Shown: positions 49,257 to 63,500 of the stretch, piece after piece | Layout: every line of letters begins with the position of its first letter | Numbering within the stretch: position 1 is the first letter of the stretch | Assembly (NCBI RefSeq): GCF_027744825.2 | Contig: NC_071340.1 | Span: 503,501-567,500, forward strand | Source of the DNA: Synchiropus splendidus | Taxonomy: Eukaryota; Chordata; Actinopteri; Syngnathiformes; Callionymidae | DNA: 64,000 bases | Direction: 5' to 3' | The notes under the pieces: model-generated | The model's input: the letters and a program-made list of their open reading frames with translations, nothing else | Database searches by the model: none | Told to the model about the DNA's origin: nothing | Made by a program: the position numbers and the translations under genes

Positions 49257-52200
49257 TTTTCAGGGAAGCTTCAGAACATGAAATTTTAACCTCCCACTAT
49301 AGCAGAAAGGGTCTTTCTAGTAGTTGCACATCAAATCTAAACTGTCTGAAGTGTTTTTCCAAAGTTATCAACACTTTTATGTTTGGCGTTCCGAAACCCA
49401 CCTTATCTCAGGCTGAAAAGCGTTTTTGTGCATTGTGCCATAACTTTTCAGGGAAGCTTCAGAACATGAAATTTTAACCTCCCACTATAGCAGAAAGGGT
49501 CTTTCTAGTAGTTGCACATCAAATCTCAACTGTCTGAAGTGTTTTTCCAAAGTTATCAACACTTTTATGTTTGGCGTTCCGAAACCCACCTTATCTCAGG
49601 CTGAAAAGCGTTTTTGTGCATTGTGCCATAACTTTTCAGGGAAGCTTCAGAACATGAAATTTTAACCTCCCACTATAGCAGAAAGGGTCTTTCTAGTAGT
49701 TGCACATCAAATCTAAGCTGTCTGAAGTGTTTTTCAAAAGTTATCAACACTTTTATGTTTGGCGTTCCGAAACCCACCTTATCTCAGGCTGAAAAGCGTT
49801 TTTACGCATTGTGCCATAACTTTTCAGGGAAGCTTCAGAACATGAAATTTTAACCTCCCACTATAGCAGAAAGGGTCTTTCTAGTAGGTGCACATCAAAT
49901 CTAAGCTCTCTGAAGTGTTTTTCGAAAGTTATCAACACTTTTATGTTTGGCGTTCCGAAACCCACCTTATCTCAGGCTGAAAAGCATTTTTGTGCATTGT
50001 GCCATAACTTTTCAGGGAAGCTTCAGAACATGAAATTTTAACCTCCCACTATAGCAGAAAGGGTCTTTCTAGTAGTTGCACATCAAATCTAAACTGTCTG
50101 AAGTGTTTTTCCAAAGTTATCAACACTTTTATGTTTGGCGTTCCGAAACCCACCTTATCTCAGGCTGAAAAGCGTTTTTGTGCATTGTGCCATAACTTTT
50201 CAGGGAAGCTTCAGAACATGAAATTTTAACCTCCCACTATAGCAGAAAGGGTCTTTCTAGTAGTTGCACATCAAATCTAAGCTGTCTGAAGTGTTTTTCA
50301 AAAGTTATCAACACTTTTATGTTTGGCGTTCCGAAACCCACCTTATCTCAGGCTGAAAAGCGTTTTTGTGCATTGTGCCATAACTTTTCAGGAAAGCTTC
50401 AGAACATGAAATTTTAACCTCCCACTATAGCAGAAAGGGTCTTTCTAGTAGTTGCACATCAAATCTAAACTGTCTGAAGTGTTTTTCCAAAGTTATCAAC
50501 ACTTTTATGTTTGGCGTTCCGAAACCCACCTTATCTCAGGCTGAAAAGCGTTTTTGTGCATTGTGCCATAACTTTTCAGGGAAGCTTCAGAACATGAAAT
50601 TTTAACCTCCCACTATAGCAGAAAGGGTCTTTCTAGTAGTTGCACATCAAATCTAAGCTGTCTGAAGTGTTTTTCAAAAGTTATCAACACTTTTATGTTT
50701 GGCGTTCCGAAACCCACCTTATCTCAGGCTGAAAAGCGTTTTTGTGCATTGTGCCATAACTTTTCAGGAAAGCTTCAGAACATGAAATTTTAACCTCCCA
50801 CTATAGCAGAAAGGGTCTTTCTAGTAGTTGCACATCAAATCTAAACTGTCTGAAGTGTTTTTCCAAAGTTATCAACACTTTTATGTTTGGCGTTCCGAAA
50901 CCCACCTTATCTCAGGCTGAAAAGCGTTTTTGTGCATTGTGCCATAACTTTTCAGGAAAGCTTCAGAACATGAAATTTTAACCTCCCACTATAGCAGAAA
51001 GTGTCTTTCTAGTAGTTGCACATCAAATCTAAACTGTCTGAAGTGTTTTTCCAAAGTTATTAACACTTTTATGTTTGGCGTTCCGAAACCCACCTTATCT
51101 CAGGCTGAAAAACGTTTTTGTGCATTGTGCCATAACTTTTCAGGGAAGCTTCAGAACATGAAATTTTAACCTCCCACTATAGCAGAAAGGGTCTTTCTAG
51201 TAGTTGCACATCAAATCTAAACTGTCTGAAGTGTTTTTCCAAAGTTATCAACACTTTTATGTTTGGCGTTCCGAAACCCACCTTATCTCAGGCTGAAAAG
51301 CGTTTTTACGCATTGTGCCATAACTTTTCAGGGAAGCTTCAGAACATGAAATTTTAACCTCCCACGATAGCAGAAAGGGTCTTTCTAGTAGGTGCACATC
51401 AAATCTAAGCTCTCTGAAGTGTTTTTCGAAAGTTATCAACACTTTTATGTTTGGCGTTCCGAAACCCACCTTATCTCAGGCTGAAAAGCGTTTTTGTGCA
51501 TTGTGCCATAACTTTTCAGGGAAGCTTCAGAACATGAAATTTTAACCTCCCACTATAGCAGAAAGGGTCTTTCTAGTAGTTGCACATCAAATCTAAGCTG
51601 TCTGAAGTGTTTTTCAAAAGTTATCAACACTTTTATGTTTGGCGTTCCGAAACCCACCTTATCTCAGGCTGAAAAGCGTTTTTACGCATTGTGCCATAAC
51701 TTTTCAGGGAAGCTTCAGAACATGAAATTTTAACCTCCCACTATAGCAGAAAGGGTCTTTCTAGTAGTTGCACATCAAATCTAAGCTGTCTGAAGTGTTT
51801 TTCAAAAGTTATCAACACTTTTATGTTTGGCGTTCCGAAACCCACCTTATCTCAGGCTGAAAAGCGTTTTTGTGCATTGTGCCATAACTTTTCAGGAAAG
51901 CTTCAGAACATGAAATTTTAACCTCCCACTATAGCAGAAAGGGTCTTTCTAGTAGTTGCACATCAAATCTAAACTGTCTGAAGTGTTTTTCCAAAGTTAT
52001 CAACACTTTTATGTTTGGCGTTCCGAAACCCACCTTATCTCAGGCTGAAAAGCGTTTTTGTGCATTGTGCCATAACTTTTCAGGAAAGCTTCAGAACATG
52101 AAATTTTAACCTCCCACTATAGCAGAAAGGGTCTTTCTAGTAGTTGCACATCAAATCTAAGCTGTCTGAAGTGTTTTTCAAAAGTTATCAACACTTTTAT

Positions 52201-54144
52201 GTTTGGCGTTCCGAAACCCACCTTATCTCAGGCTGAAAAGCGTTTTTGTGCATTGTGCCATAACTTTTCAGGAAAGCTTCAGAACATGAAATTTTAACCT
52301 CCCACTATAGCAGAAAGGGTCTTTCTAGTAGTTGCACATCAAATCTAAACTGTCTGAAGTGTTTTTCCAAAGTTATCAACACTTTTATGTTTGGCGTTCC
52401 GAAACCCACCTTATCTCAGGCTGAAAAGCGTTTTTACGCATTGTGCCATAACTTTTCAGGGAAGCTTCAGAACATGAAATTTTAACCTCCCACTATAGCA
52501 GAAAGGGTCTTTCTAGTAGGTGCACATCAAATCTAAGCTCTCTGAAGTGTTTTTCCAAAGTTATCAACACTTTTATGTTTGGCGTTCCGAAACCCACCTT
52601 ATCTCAGGCTGAAAAGCGTTTTTGTGCATTGTGCCATAACTTTTCAGGAAAGCTTCAGAACATGAAATTTTAACCTCCCACTATAGCAGAAAGGGTCTTT
52701 CTAGTAGTTGCACATCAAATCTAAACTGTCTGAAGTGTTTTTCCAAAGTTATCAACACTTTTATGTTTGGCGTTCCGAAACCCACCTTATCTCAGGCTGA
52801 AAAGCGTTTTTGTGCATTGTGCCATAACTTTTCAGGGAAGCTTCAGAACATGAAATTTTAACCTCCCACTATAGCAGAAAGGGTCTTTCTAGTAGTTGCA
52901 CATCAAATCTAAGCTGTCTGAAGTGTTTTTCAAAAGTTATCAACACTTTTATGTTTGGCGTTCCGAAACCCACCTTATCTCAGGCTGAAAAGCGTTTTTG
53001 TGCATTGTGCCATAACTTTTCAGGAAAGCTTCAGAACATGAAATTTTAACCTCCCACTATAGCAGAAAGGGTCTTTCTAGTAGTTGCACATCAAATCTAA
53101 ACTGTCTGAAGTGTTTTTCCAAAGTTATCAACACTTTTATGTTTGGCGTTCCGAAACCCACCTTATCTCAGGCTGAAAAGCGTTTTTACGCATTGTGCCA
53201 TAACTTTTCAGGGAAGCTTCAGAACATGAAATTTTAACCTCCCACTATAGCAGAAAGGGTCTTTCTAGTAGGTGCACATCAAATCTAAGCTCTCTGAAGT
53301 GTTTTTCGAAAGTTATCAACACTTTTATGTTTGGCGTTCCGAAACCCACCTTATCTCAGGCTGAAAAGCGTTTTTGTGCATTGTGCCATAACTTTTCAGG
53401 GAAGCTTCAGAACATGAAATTTTAACTTCCCACTATAGCAGAAAGGGTCTTTCTAGTAGTTGCACATCAAATCTAAGCTGTCTGAAGTGTTTTTCAAAAG
53501 TTATCAACACTTTTATGTTTGGCGTTCCGAAACCCACCTTATCTCAGGCTGAAAAGCGTTTTTGTGCATTGTGCCATAACTTTTCAGGAAAGCTTCAGAA
53601 CATGAAATTTTAACCTCCCACTATAGCAGAAAGGGTCTTTCTAGTAGTTGCACATCAAATCTAAGCTCTCTGAAGTGTTTTTCCAAAGTTATCAACACTT
53701 TTATGTTTGGCGTTCCGAAACCCACCTTATCTCAGGCTGAAAAGCGTTTTTGTGCATTGTGCCATAACTTTTCAGGAAAGCTTCAGAACATGAAATTTTA
53801 ACCTCCCACTATAGCAGAAAGGGTCTTTCTAGTAGTTGCACATCAAATCTAAACTGTCTGAAGTGTTTTTCAAAAGTTATCAACACTTTTATGTTTGGCG
53901 TTCCGAAACCCACCTTATCTCAGGCTGAAAAGCGTTTTTACGCATTGTGCCATAACTTTTCAGGGAAGCTTCAGAACATGAAATTTTAACCTCCCACTAT
54001 AGCAGAAAGGGTCTTTCTAGTAGGTGCACATCAAATCTAAGCTCTCTGAAGTGTTTTTCGAAAGTTATCAACACTTTTATGTTTGGCGTTCCGAAACCCA
54101 CATTATCTCAGGCTGAAAAGCGTTTTTGTGCATTGTGCCATAAC
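44933..54144. repeat. 49-monomer duplicated segment, copy 2 (9,212 bp)
   Basis: This is the partner of 26509..35720, with matching class order including E* (49527), C with p166 A (49986), C with p42 G (51366) and C with p146 A (54102). It starts at the 23-monomer junction and ends where the chimeric unit at 54145 begins, so both of its edges are recombination boundaries. Confidence 0.88.
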
Positions 54145-54332
54145 TTTTCAGGAAAGCTTCAGAACATGAAATTTTAACCTCCCACTATAGCAGAAAGGGT
54201 CTTTCTAGTAGGTGCACATCAAATCTAAGCTCTCTGAAGTGTTTTTCGAAAGTTATCAACACTTTTATGTTTGGCGTTCCGAAACCCACCTTATCTCAGG
54301 CTGAAAAGCCTTTTTGTGCATTGTGCCATAAC
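54145..54332. repeat. Chimeric monomer joining the two array domains
   Basis: The front has A at p9, as expected for the D unit that follows C (p146 A) at 35721 and 56213. The rest has G at p54, G at p68, GCTCTCTG, G at p104 and C at p166, like the C unit at 6205..6392. If the front parent was D, the breakpoint lies between 54154 and 54197. A single change at p9 is the simpler alternative for the front mark, but the rare p166 C (54310) still ties the rest to 6370. Confidence 0.8.
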
Positions 54333-54708
54333 TTTTCAGGGAAGCTTCAGAACATGAAATTTTAACCTCCCACTATAGCAGAAAGGGTCTTTCTAGTAGT
54401 TGCACATCAAATCTAAACTGTCTGAAGTGTTTTTCCAAAGTTATCAACACTTTTATGTTTGGCGTTCCGAAACCCACCTTATCTCGGGCTGAAAAGCGTT
54501 TTTGTGCATTGTGCCATAACTTTTCAGGGAAGCTTCAGAACATGAAATTTTAACCTCCCACTATAGCAGAAAGGGTCTTTCTAGTAGTTGCACATCAAAT
54601 CTAAGCTGTCTGAAGTGTTTTTCAAAAGTTATCAACACTTTTATGTTTGGCGTTCCGAAACCCACCTTATCTCAGGCTGAAAAGCGTTTTTGTGCATTGT
54701 GCCATAAC
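54333..54708. repeat. E (p154 G) and A units from the first-domain pattern
   Basis: The E unit has G at p154 (54486), found elsewhere in the window only at 6546. It is followed by A, B, A, B+, C, the same order as 6581..7520. That order is also found near 34217..34968, so the exact right edge of the transferred segment cannot be placed; the next downstream class that differs from the first domain is At at 55461. Confidence 0.78.
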
Positions 54709-57700
54709 TTTTCAGGAAAGCTTCAGAACATGAAATTTTAACCTCCCACTATAGCAGAAAGGGTCTTTCTAGTAGTTGCACATCAAATCTAAACTGTCTG
54801 AAGTGTTTTTCCAAAGTTATCAACACTTTTATGTTTGGCGTTCCGAAACCCACCTTATCTCAGGCTGAAAAGCGTTTTTGTGCATTGTGCCATAACTTTT
54901 CAGGGAAGCTTCAGAACATGAAATTTTAACCTCCCACTATAGCAGAAAGGGTCTTTCTAGTAGTTGCACATCAAATCTAAGCTGTCTGAAGTGTTTTTCA
55001 AAAGTTATCAACACTTTTATGTTTGGCGTTCCGAAACCCACCTTATCTCAGGCTGAAAAGCGTTTTTGTGCATTGTGCCATAACTTTTCAGGAAAGCTTC
55101 AGAACATGAAATTTTAACCTCCCACTATAGCAGAAAGGGTCTTTCTAGTAGTTGCACATCAAATCTAAACTGTCTGAAGTGTTTTTCCAAAGTTATCAAC
55201 ACTTTTATGTTTGGCGTTCCGAAACCCACCTTATCTCAGGCTGAAAAGCGTTTTTACGCATTGTGCCATAACTTTTCAGGGAAGCTTCAGAACATGAAAT
55301 TTTAACCTCCCACTATAGCAGAAAGGGTCTTTCTAGTAGGTGCACATCAAATCTAAGCTCTCTGAAGTGTTTTTCGAAAGTTATCAACACTTTTATGTTT
55401 GGCGTTCCGAAACCCACCTTATCTCAGGCTGAAAAGCGTTTTTGTGCATTGTGCCATAACTTTTCAGGGAAGCTTCAGAACATGAAATTTTAACTTCCCA
55501 CTATAGCAGAAAGGGTCTTTCTAGTAGTTGCACATCAAATCTAAGCTGTCTGAAGTGTTTTTCAAAAGTTATCAACACTTTTATGTTTGGCGTTCCGAAA
55601 CCCACCTTATCTCAGGCTGAAAAGCGTTTTTGTGCATTGTGCCATAACTTTTCAGGAAAGCTTCAGAACATGAAATTTTAACCTCCCACTATAGCAGAAA
55701 GGGTCTTTCTAGTAGTTGCACATCAAATCTAAGCTCTCTGAAGTGTTTTTCCAAAGTTATCAACACTTTTATGTTTGGCGTTCCGAAACCCACCTTATCT
55801 CAGGCTGAAAAGCGTTTTTGTGCATTGTGCCATAACTTTTCAGGAAAGCTTCAGAACATGAAATTTTAACCTCCCACTATAGCAGAAAGGGTCTTTCTAG
55901 TAGTTGCACATCAAATCTAAACTGTCTGAAGTGTTTTTCAAAAGTTATCAACACTTTTATGTTTGGCGTTCCGAAACCCACCTTATCTCAGGCTGAAAAG
56001 CGTTTTTACGCATTGTGCCATAACTTTTCAGGGAAGCTTCAGAACATGAAATTTTAACCTCCCACTATAGCAGAAAGGGTCTTTCTAGTAGGTGCACATC
56101 AAATCTAAGCTCTCTGAAGTGTTTTTCGAAAGTTATCAACACTTTTATGTTTGGCGTTCCGAAACCCACATTATCTCAGGCTGAAAAGCGTTTTTGTGCA
56201 TTGTGCCATAACTTTTCAGGAAAGCTTCAGAACATGAAATTTTAACCTCCCACTATAGCAGAAAGTGTCTTTCTAGTAGTTGCACATCAAATCTAAACTG
56301 TCTGAAGTGTTTTTCCAAAGTTATTAACACTTTTATGTTTGGCGTTCCGAAACCCACCTTATCTCAGGCTGAAAAACGTTTTTGTGCATTGTGCCATAAC
56401 TTTTCAGGGAAGCTTCAGAACATGAAATTTTAACCTCCCACTATAGCAGAAAGGGTCTTTCTAGTAGTTGCACATCAAATCTAAACTGTCTGAAGTGTTT
56501 TTCCAAAGTTATCAACACTTTTATGTTTGGCGTTCCGAAACCCACCTTATCTCAGGCTGAAAAGCGTTTTTACGCATTGTGCCATAACTTTTCAGGGAAG
56601 CTTCAGAACATGAAATTTTAACCTCCCACTATAGCAGAAAGGGTCTTTCTAGTAGGTGCACATCAAATCTAAGCTCTCTGAAGTGTTTTTCGAAAGTTAT
56701 CAACACTTTTATGTTTGGCGTTCCGAAACCCACCTTATCTCAGGCTGAAAAGCGTTTTTGTGCATTGTGCCATAACTTTTCAGGGAAGCTTCAGAACATG
56801 AAATTTTAACCTCCCACTATAGCAGAAAGGGTCTTTCTAGTAGTTGCACATCAAATCTAAACTGTCTGAAGTGTTTTTCCAAAGTTATCAACACTTTTAT
56901 GTTTGGCGTTCCGAAACCCACCTTATCTCAGGCTGAAAAGCGTTTTTGTGCATTGTGCCATAACTTTTCAGGGAAGCTTCAGAACATAAAATTTTAACCT
57001 CCCACTATAGCAGAAAGGGTCTTTCTAGTAGTTGCACATCAAATCTAAGCTGTCTGAAGTGTTTTTCAAAAGTTATCAACACTTTTATGTTTGGCGTTCC
57101 GAAACCCACCTTATCTCAGGCTGAAAAGCGTTTTTACGCATTGTGCCATAACTTTTCAGGGAAGCTTCAGAACATGAAATTTTAACCTCCCACTATAGCA
57201 GAAAGGGTCTTTCTAGTAGGTGCACATCAAATCTAAGCTCTCTGAAGTGTTTTTCGAAAGTTATCAACACTTTTATGTTTGGCGTTCCGAAACCCACCTT
57301 ATCTCAGGCTGAAAAGCGTTTTTGTGCATTGTGCCATAACTTTTCAGGAAAGCTTCAGAACATGAAATTTTAACCTCCCACTATAGCAGAAAGGGTCTTT
57401 CTAGTAGTTGCACATCAAATCTAAACTGTCTGAAGTGTTTTTCCAAAGTTATCAACACTTTTATGTTTGGCGTTCCGAAACCCACCTTATCTCAGGCTGA
57501 AAAGCGTTTTTGTGCATTGTGCCATAACTTTTCAGGGAAGCTTCAGAACATGAAATTTTAACCTCCCACTATAGCAGAAAGGGTCTTTCTAGTAGTTGCA
57601 CATCAAATCTAAGCTGTCTGAAGTGTTTTTCAAAAGTTATCAACACTTTTATGTTTGGCGTTCCGAAACCCACCTTATCTCAGGCTGAAAAGCGTTTTTA

Positions 57701-60536
57701 AGCATTGTGCCATAACTTTTCAGGGAAGCTTCAGAACATGAAATTTTAACCTCCCACGATAGCAGAAAGGGTCTTTCTAGTAGGTGCACATCAAATCTAA
57801 GCTCTCTGAAGTGTTTTTCGAAAGTTATCAACACTTTTATGTTTGGCGTTCCGAAACCCACCTTATCTCAGGCTGAAAAGCGTTTTTGTGCATTGTGCCA
57901 TAACTTTTCAGGGAAGCTTCAGAACATGAAATTTTAACCTCCCACTATAGCAGAAAGGGTCTTTCTAGTAGTTGCACATCAAATCTAAACTGTCTGAAGT
58001 GTTTTTCCAAAGTTATCAACACTTTTATGTTTGGCGTTCCGGAACCCACCTTATCTCAGGCTGAAAAGCGTTTTTGTGCATTGTGCCATAACTTTTCAGG
58101 GAAGCTTCAGAACATGAAATTTTAACCTCCCACTATAGCAGAAAGGGTCTTTCTAGTAGTTGCACATCAAATCTAAACTGTCTGAAGTGTTTTTCCAAAG
58201 TTATCAACACTTTTATGTTTGGCGTTCCGAAACCCACCTTATCTCAGGCTGAAAAGCGTTTTTACGCATTGTGCCATAACTTTTCAGGGAAGCTTCAGAA
58301 CATGAAATTTTAACCTCCCACTATAGCAGAAAGGGTCTTTCTAGTAGTTGCACATCAAATCTAAGCTCACTGAAGTGTTTTTCGAAAGTTATCAACACTT
58401 TTATGTTTGGCGTTCCGAAACCCACCTTATCTCAGGCTGAAAAGCGTTTTTGTGCATTGTGCCATAACTTTTCAGGGAAGCTTCAGAACATGAAATTTTA
58501 ACCTCCCACTATAGCAGAAAGGGTCTTTCTAGTAGTTGCACATCAAATCTAAGCTGTCTGAAGTGTTTTTCAAAAGTTATCAACACTTTTATGTTTGGCG
58601 TTCCGAAACCCACCTTATCTCAGGCTGAAAAGCGTTTTTGTGCATTGTGCCATAACTTTTCAGGAAAGCTTCAGAACATGAAATTTTAACCTCCCACTAT
58701 AGCAGAAAGGGTCTTTCTAGTAGTTGCACATCAAATCTAAACTGTCTGAAGTGTTTTTCCAAAGTTATCAACACTTTTATGTTTGGCGTTCCGAAACCCA
58801 CCTTATCTCAGGCTGAAAAGCGTTTTTACGCATTGTGCCATAACTTTTCAGGGAAGCTTCAGAACATGAAATTTTAACCTCCCACTATAGCAGAAAGGGT
58901 CTTTCTAGTAGGTGCACATCAAATCTAAGCTCTCTGAAGTGTTTTTCGAAAGTTATCAACACTTTTATGTTTGGCGTTCCGAAACCCACCTTATCTCAGG
59001 CTGAAAAGCGTTTTTGTGCATTGTGCCATAACTTTTCAGGAAAGCTTCAGAACATGAAATTTTAACCTCCCACTATAGCAGAAAGTGTCTTTCTAGTAGT
59101 TGCACATCAAATCTAAACTGTCTGAAGTGTTTTTCCAAAGTTATTAACACTTTTATGTTTGGCGTTCCGAAACCCACCTTATCTCAGGCTGAAAAGCGTT
59201 TTTACGCATTGTGCCATAACTTTTCAGGGAAGCTTCAGAACATGAAATTTTAACCTCCCACTATAGCAGAAAGGGTCTTTCTAGTAGGTGCACATCAAAT
59301 CTAAGCTCACTGAAGTGTTTTTCGAAAGTTATCAACACTTTTATGTTTGGCGTTCCGAAACCCACCTTATCTCAGGCTGAAAAGCGTTTTTGTGCATTGT
59401 GCCATAACTTTTCAGGGAAGCTTCAGAACATGAAATTTTAACCTCCCACTATAGCAGAAAGGGTCTTTCTAGTAGTTGCACATCAAATCTAAGCTGTCTG
59501 AAGTGTTTTTCAAAAGTTATCAACACTTTTATGTTTGGCGTTCCGAAACCCACCTTATCTCAGGCTGAAAAGCGTTTTTGTGCATTGTGCCATAACTTTT
59601 CAGGAAAGCTTCAGAACATGAAATTTTAACCTCCCACTATAGCAGAAAGGGTCTTTCTAGTAGTTGCACATCAAATCTAAACTGTCTGAAGTGTTTTTCC
59701 AAAGTTATCAACACTTTTATGTTTGGCGTTCCGAAACCCACCTTATCTCAGGCTGAAAAGCGTTTTTGTGCATTGTGCCATAACTTTTCAGGGAAGCTTC
59801 AGAACATGAAATTTTAACCTCCCACTATAGCAGAAAGGGTCTTTCTAGTAGGTGCACATCAAATCTAAGCTCACTGAAGTGTTTTTCGAAAGTTATCAAC
59901 ACTTTTATGTTTGGCGTTCCGAAACCCACCTTATCTCAGGCTGAAAAGCGTTTTTGTGCATTGTGCCATAACTTTTCAGGGAAGCTTCAGAACATGAAAT
60001 TTTAACCTCCCACTATAGCAGAAAGGGTCTTTCTAGTAGTTGCACATCAAATCTAAGCTGTCTGAAGTGTTTTTCAAAAGTTATCAACACTTTTATGTTT
60101 GGCGTTCCGAAACCCACCTTATCTCAGGCTGAAAAGCGTTTTTGTGCATTGTGCCATAACTTTTCAGGAAAGCTTCAGAACATGAAATTTTAACCTCCCA
60201 CTATAGCAGAAAGGGTCTTTCTAGTAGTTGCACATCAAATCTAAACTGTCTGAAGTGTTTTTCCAAAGTTATCAACACTTTTATGTTTGGCGTTCCGAAA
60301 CCCACCTTATCTCAGGCTGAAAAGCGTTTTTGTGCATTGTGCCATAACTTTTCAGGGAAGCTTCAGAACATGAAATTTTAACCTCCCACTATAGCAGAAA
60401 GGGTCTTTCTAGTAGTTGCACATCAAATCTAAGCTGTCTGAAGTGTTTTTCAAAAGTTATCAACACTTTTATGTTTGGCGTTCCGAAACCCACCTTATCT
60501 CAGGCTGAAAAGCGTTTTTGTGCATTGTGCCATAAC
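54709..60536. repeat. 31-monomer duplicated segment, copy 2 (5,828 bp)
   Basis: This is the partner of 34217..40044. It carries C with p146 A (56170), A+ with p24 A (56988), A with p173 A (57701), C with p42 G (57758) and E with p138 G (58042). After this segment the order continues B+, C, D+, C, At instead of starting a second nine-monomer copy. Confidence 0.87.
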
Positions 60537-63500
60537 TTTTCAGGAAAGCTTCAGAACATGAAATTTTAACCTCCCACTATAGCAGAAAGGGTCTTTCTAG
60601 TAGTTGCACATCAAATCTAAACTGTCTGAAGTGTTTTTCCAAAGTTATCAACACTTTTATGTTTGGCGTTCCGAAACCCACCTTATCTCAGGCTGAAAAG
60701 CGTTTTTACGCATTGTGCCATAACTTTTCAGGGAAGCTTCAGAACATGAAATTTTAACCTCCCACTATAGCAGAAAGGGTCTTTCTAGTAGGTGCACATC
60801 AAATCTAAGCTCTCTGAAGTGTTTTTCGAAAGTTATCAACACTTTTATGTTTGGCGTTCCGAAACCCACCTTATCTCAGGCTGAAAAGCGTTTTTGTGCA
60901 TTGTGCCATAACTTTTCAGGAAAGCTTCAGAACATGAAATTTTAACCTCCCACTATAGCAGAAAGTGTCTTTCTAGTAGTTGCACATCAAATCTAAACTG
61001 TCTGAAGTGTTTTTCCAAAGTTATTAACACTTTTATGTTTGGCGTTCCGAAACCCACCTTATCTCAGGCTGAAAAGCGTTTTTACGCATTGTGCCATAAC
61101 TTTTCAGGGAAGCTTCAGAACATGAAATTTTAACCTCCCACTATAGCAGAAAGGGTCTTTCTAGTAGGTGCACATCAAATCTAAGCTCTCTGAAGTGTTT
61201 TTCGAAAGTTATCAACACTTTTATGTTTGGCGTTCCGAAACCCACCTTATCTCAGGCTGAAAAGCGTTTTTGTGCATTGTGCCATAACTTTTCAGGGAAG
61301 CTTCAGAACATGAAATTTTAACTTCCCACTATAGCAGAAAGGGTCTTTCTAGTAGTTGCACATCAAATCTAAGCTGTCTGAAGTGTTTTTCAAAAGTTAT
61401 CAACACTTTTATGTTTGGCGTTCCGAAACCCACCTTATCTCAGGCTGAAAAGCGTTTTTGTGCATTGTGCCATAACTTTTCAGGAAAGCTTCAGAACATG
61501 AAATTTTAACCTCCCACTATAGCAGAAAGGGTCTTTCTAGTAGTTGCACATCAAATCTAAGCTCTCTGAAGTGTTTTTCCAAAGTTATCAACACTTTTAT
61601 GTTTGGCGTTCCGAAACCCACCTTATCTCAGGCTGAAAAGCGTTTTTGTGCATTGTGCCATAACTTTTCAGGAAAGCTTCAGAACATGAAATTTTAACCT
61701 CCCACTATAGCAGAAAGGGTCTTTCTAGTAGTTGCACATCAAATCTAAGCTGTCTGAAGTGTTTTTCAAAAGTTATCAACACTTTTATGTTTGGCGTTCC
61801 GAAACCCACCTTATCTCAGGCTGAAAAGCGTTTTTGTGCATTGTGCCATAACTTTTCAGGAAAGCTTCAGAACATGAAATTTTAACCTCCCACTATAGCA
61901 GAAAGGGTCTTTCTAGTAGTTGCACATCAAATCTAAACTGTCTGAAGTGTTTTTCCAAAGTTATCAACACTTTTATGTTTGGCGTTCCGAAACCCACCTT
62001 ATCTCAGGCTGAAAAGCGTTTTTACGCATTGTGCCATAACTTTTCAGGGAAGCTTCAGAACATGAAATTTTAACCTCCCACTATAGCAGAAAGGGTCTTT
62101 CTAGTAGGTGCACATCAAATCTAAGCTCTCTGAAGTGTTTTTCGAAAGTTATCAACACTTTTATGTTTGGCGTTCCGAAACCCACCTTATCTCAGGCTGA
62201 AAAGCGTTTTTGTGCATTGTGCCATAACTTTTCAGGAAAGCTTCAGAACATGAAATTTTAACCTCCCACTATAGCAGAAAGGGTCTTTCTAGTAGTTGCA
62301 CATCAAATCTAAACTGTCTGAAGTGTTTTTCCAAAGTTATCAACACTTTTATGTTTGGCGTTCCGAAACCCACCTTATCTCAGGCTGAAAAGCGTTTTTG
62401 TGCATTGTGCCATAACTTTTCAGGGAAGCTTCAGAACATGAAATTTTAACCTCCCACTATAGCAGAAAGGGTCTTTCTAGTAGGTGCACATCAAATCTAA
62501 GCTGTCTGAAGTGTTTTTCAAAAGTTATCAACACTTTTATGTTTGGCGTTCCGAAACCCACCTTATCTCAGGCTGAAAAGCGTTTTTGTGCATTGTGCCA
62601 TAACTTTTCAGGAAAGCTTCAGAACATGAAATTTTAACCTCCCACTATAGCAGAAAGGGTCTTTCTAGTAGTTGCACATCAAATCTAAACTGTCTGAAGT
62701 GTTTTTCCAAAGTTATCAACACTTTTATGTTTGGCGTTCCGAAACCCACCTTATCTCAGGCTGAAAAGCGTTTTTACGCATTGTGCCATAACTTTTCAGG
62801 GAAGCTTCAGAACATGAAATTTTAACCTCCCACTATAGCAGAAAGGGTCTTTCTAGTAGGTGCACATCAAATCTAAGCTCTCTGAAGTGTTTTTCCAAAG
62901 TTATCAACACTTTTATGTTTGGCGTTCCGAAACCCACCTTATCTCAGGCTGAAAAGCGTTTTTGTGCATTGTGCCATAACTTTTCAGGAAAGCTTCAGAA
63001 CATGAAATTTTAACCTCCCACTATAGCAGAAAGGGTCTTTCTAGTAGTTGCACATCAAATCTAAACTGTCTGAAGTGTTTTTCCAAAGTTATCAACACTT
63101 TTATGTTTGGCGTTCCGAAACCCACCTTATCTCAGGCTGAAAAGCGTTTTTGTGCATTGTGCCATAACTTTTCAGGGAAGCTTCAGAACATGAAATTTTA
63201 ACCTCCCACTATAGCAGAAAGGGTCTTTCTAGTAGTTGCACATCAAATCTAAGCTGTCTGAAGTGTTTTTCAAAAGTTATCAACACTTTTATGTTTGGCG
63301 TTCCGAAACCCACCTTATCTCAGGCTGAAAAGCGTTTTTGTGCATTGTGCCATAACTTTTCAGGAAAGCTTCAGAACATGAAATTTTAACCTCCCACTAT
63401 AGCAGAAAGGGTCTTTCTAGTAGTTGCACATCAAATCTAAACTGTCTGAAGTGTTTTTCCAAAGTTATCAACACTTTTATGTTTGGCGTTCCGAAACCCA

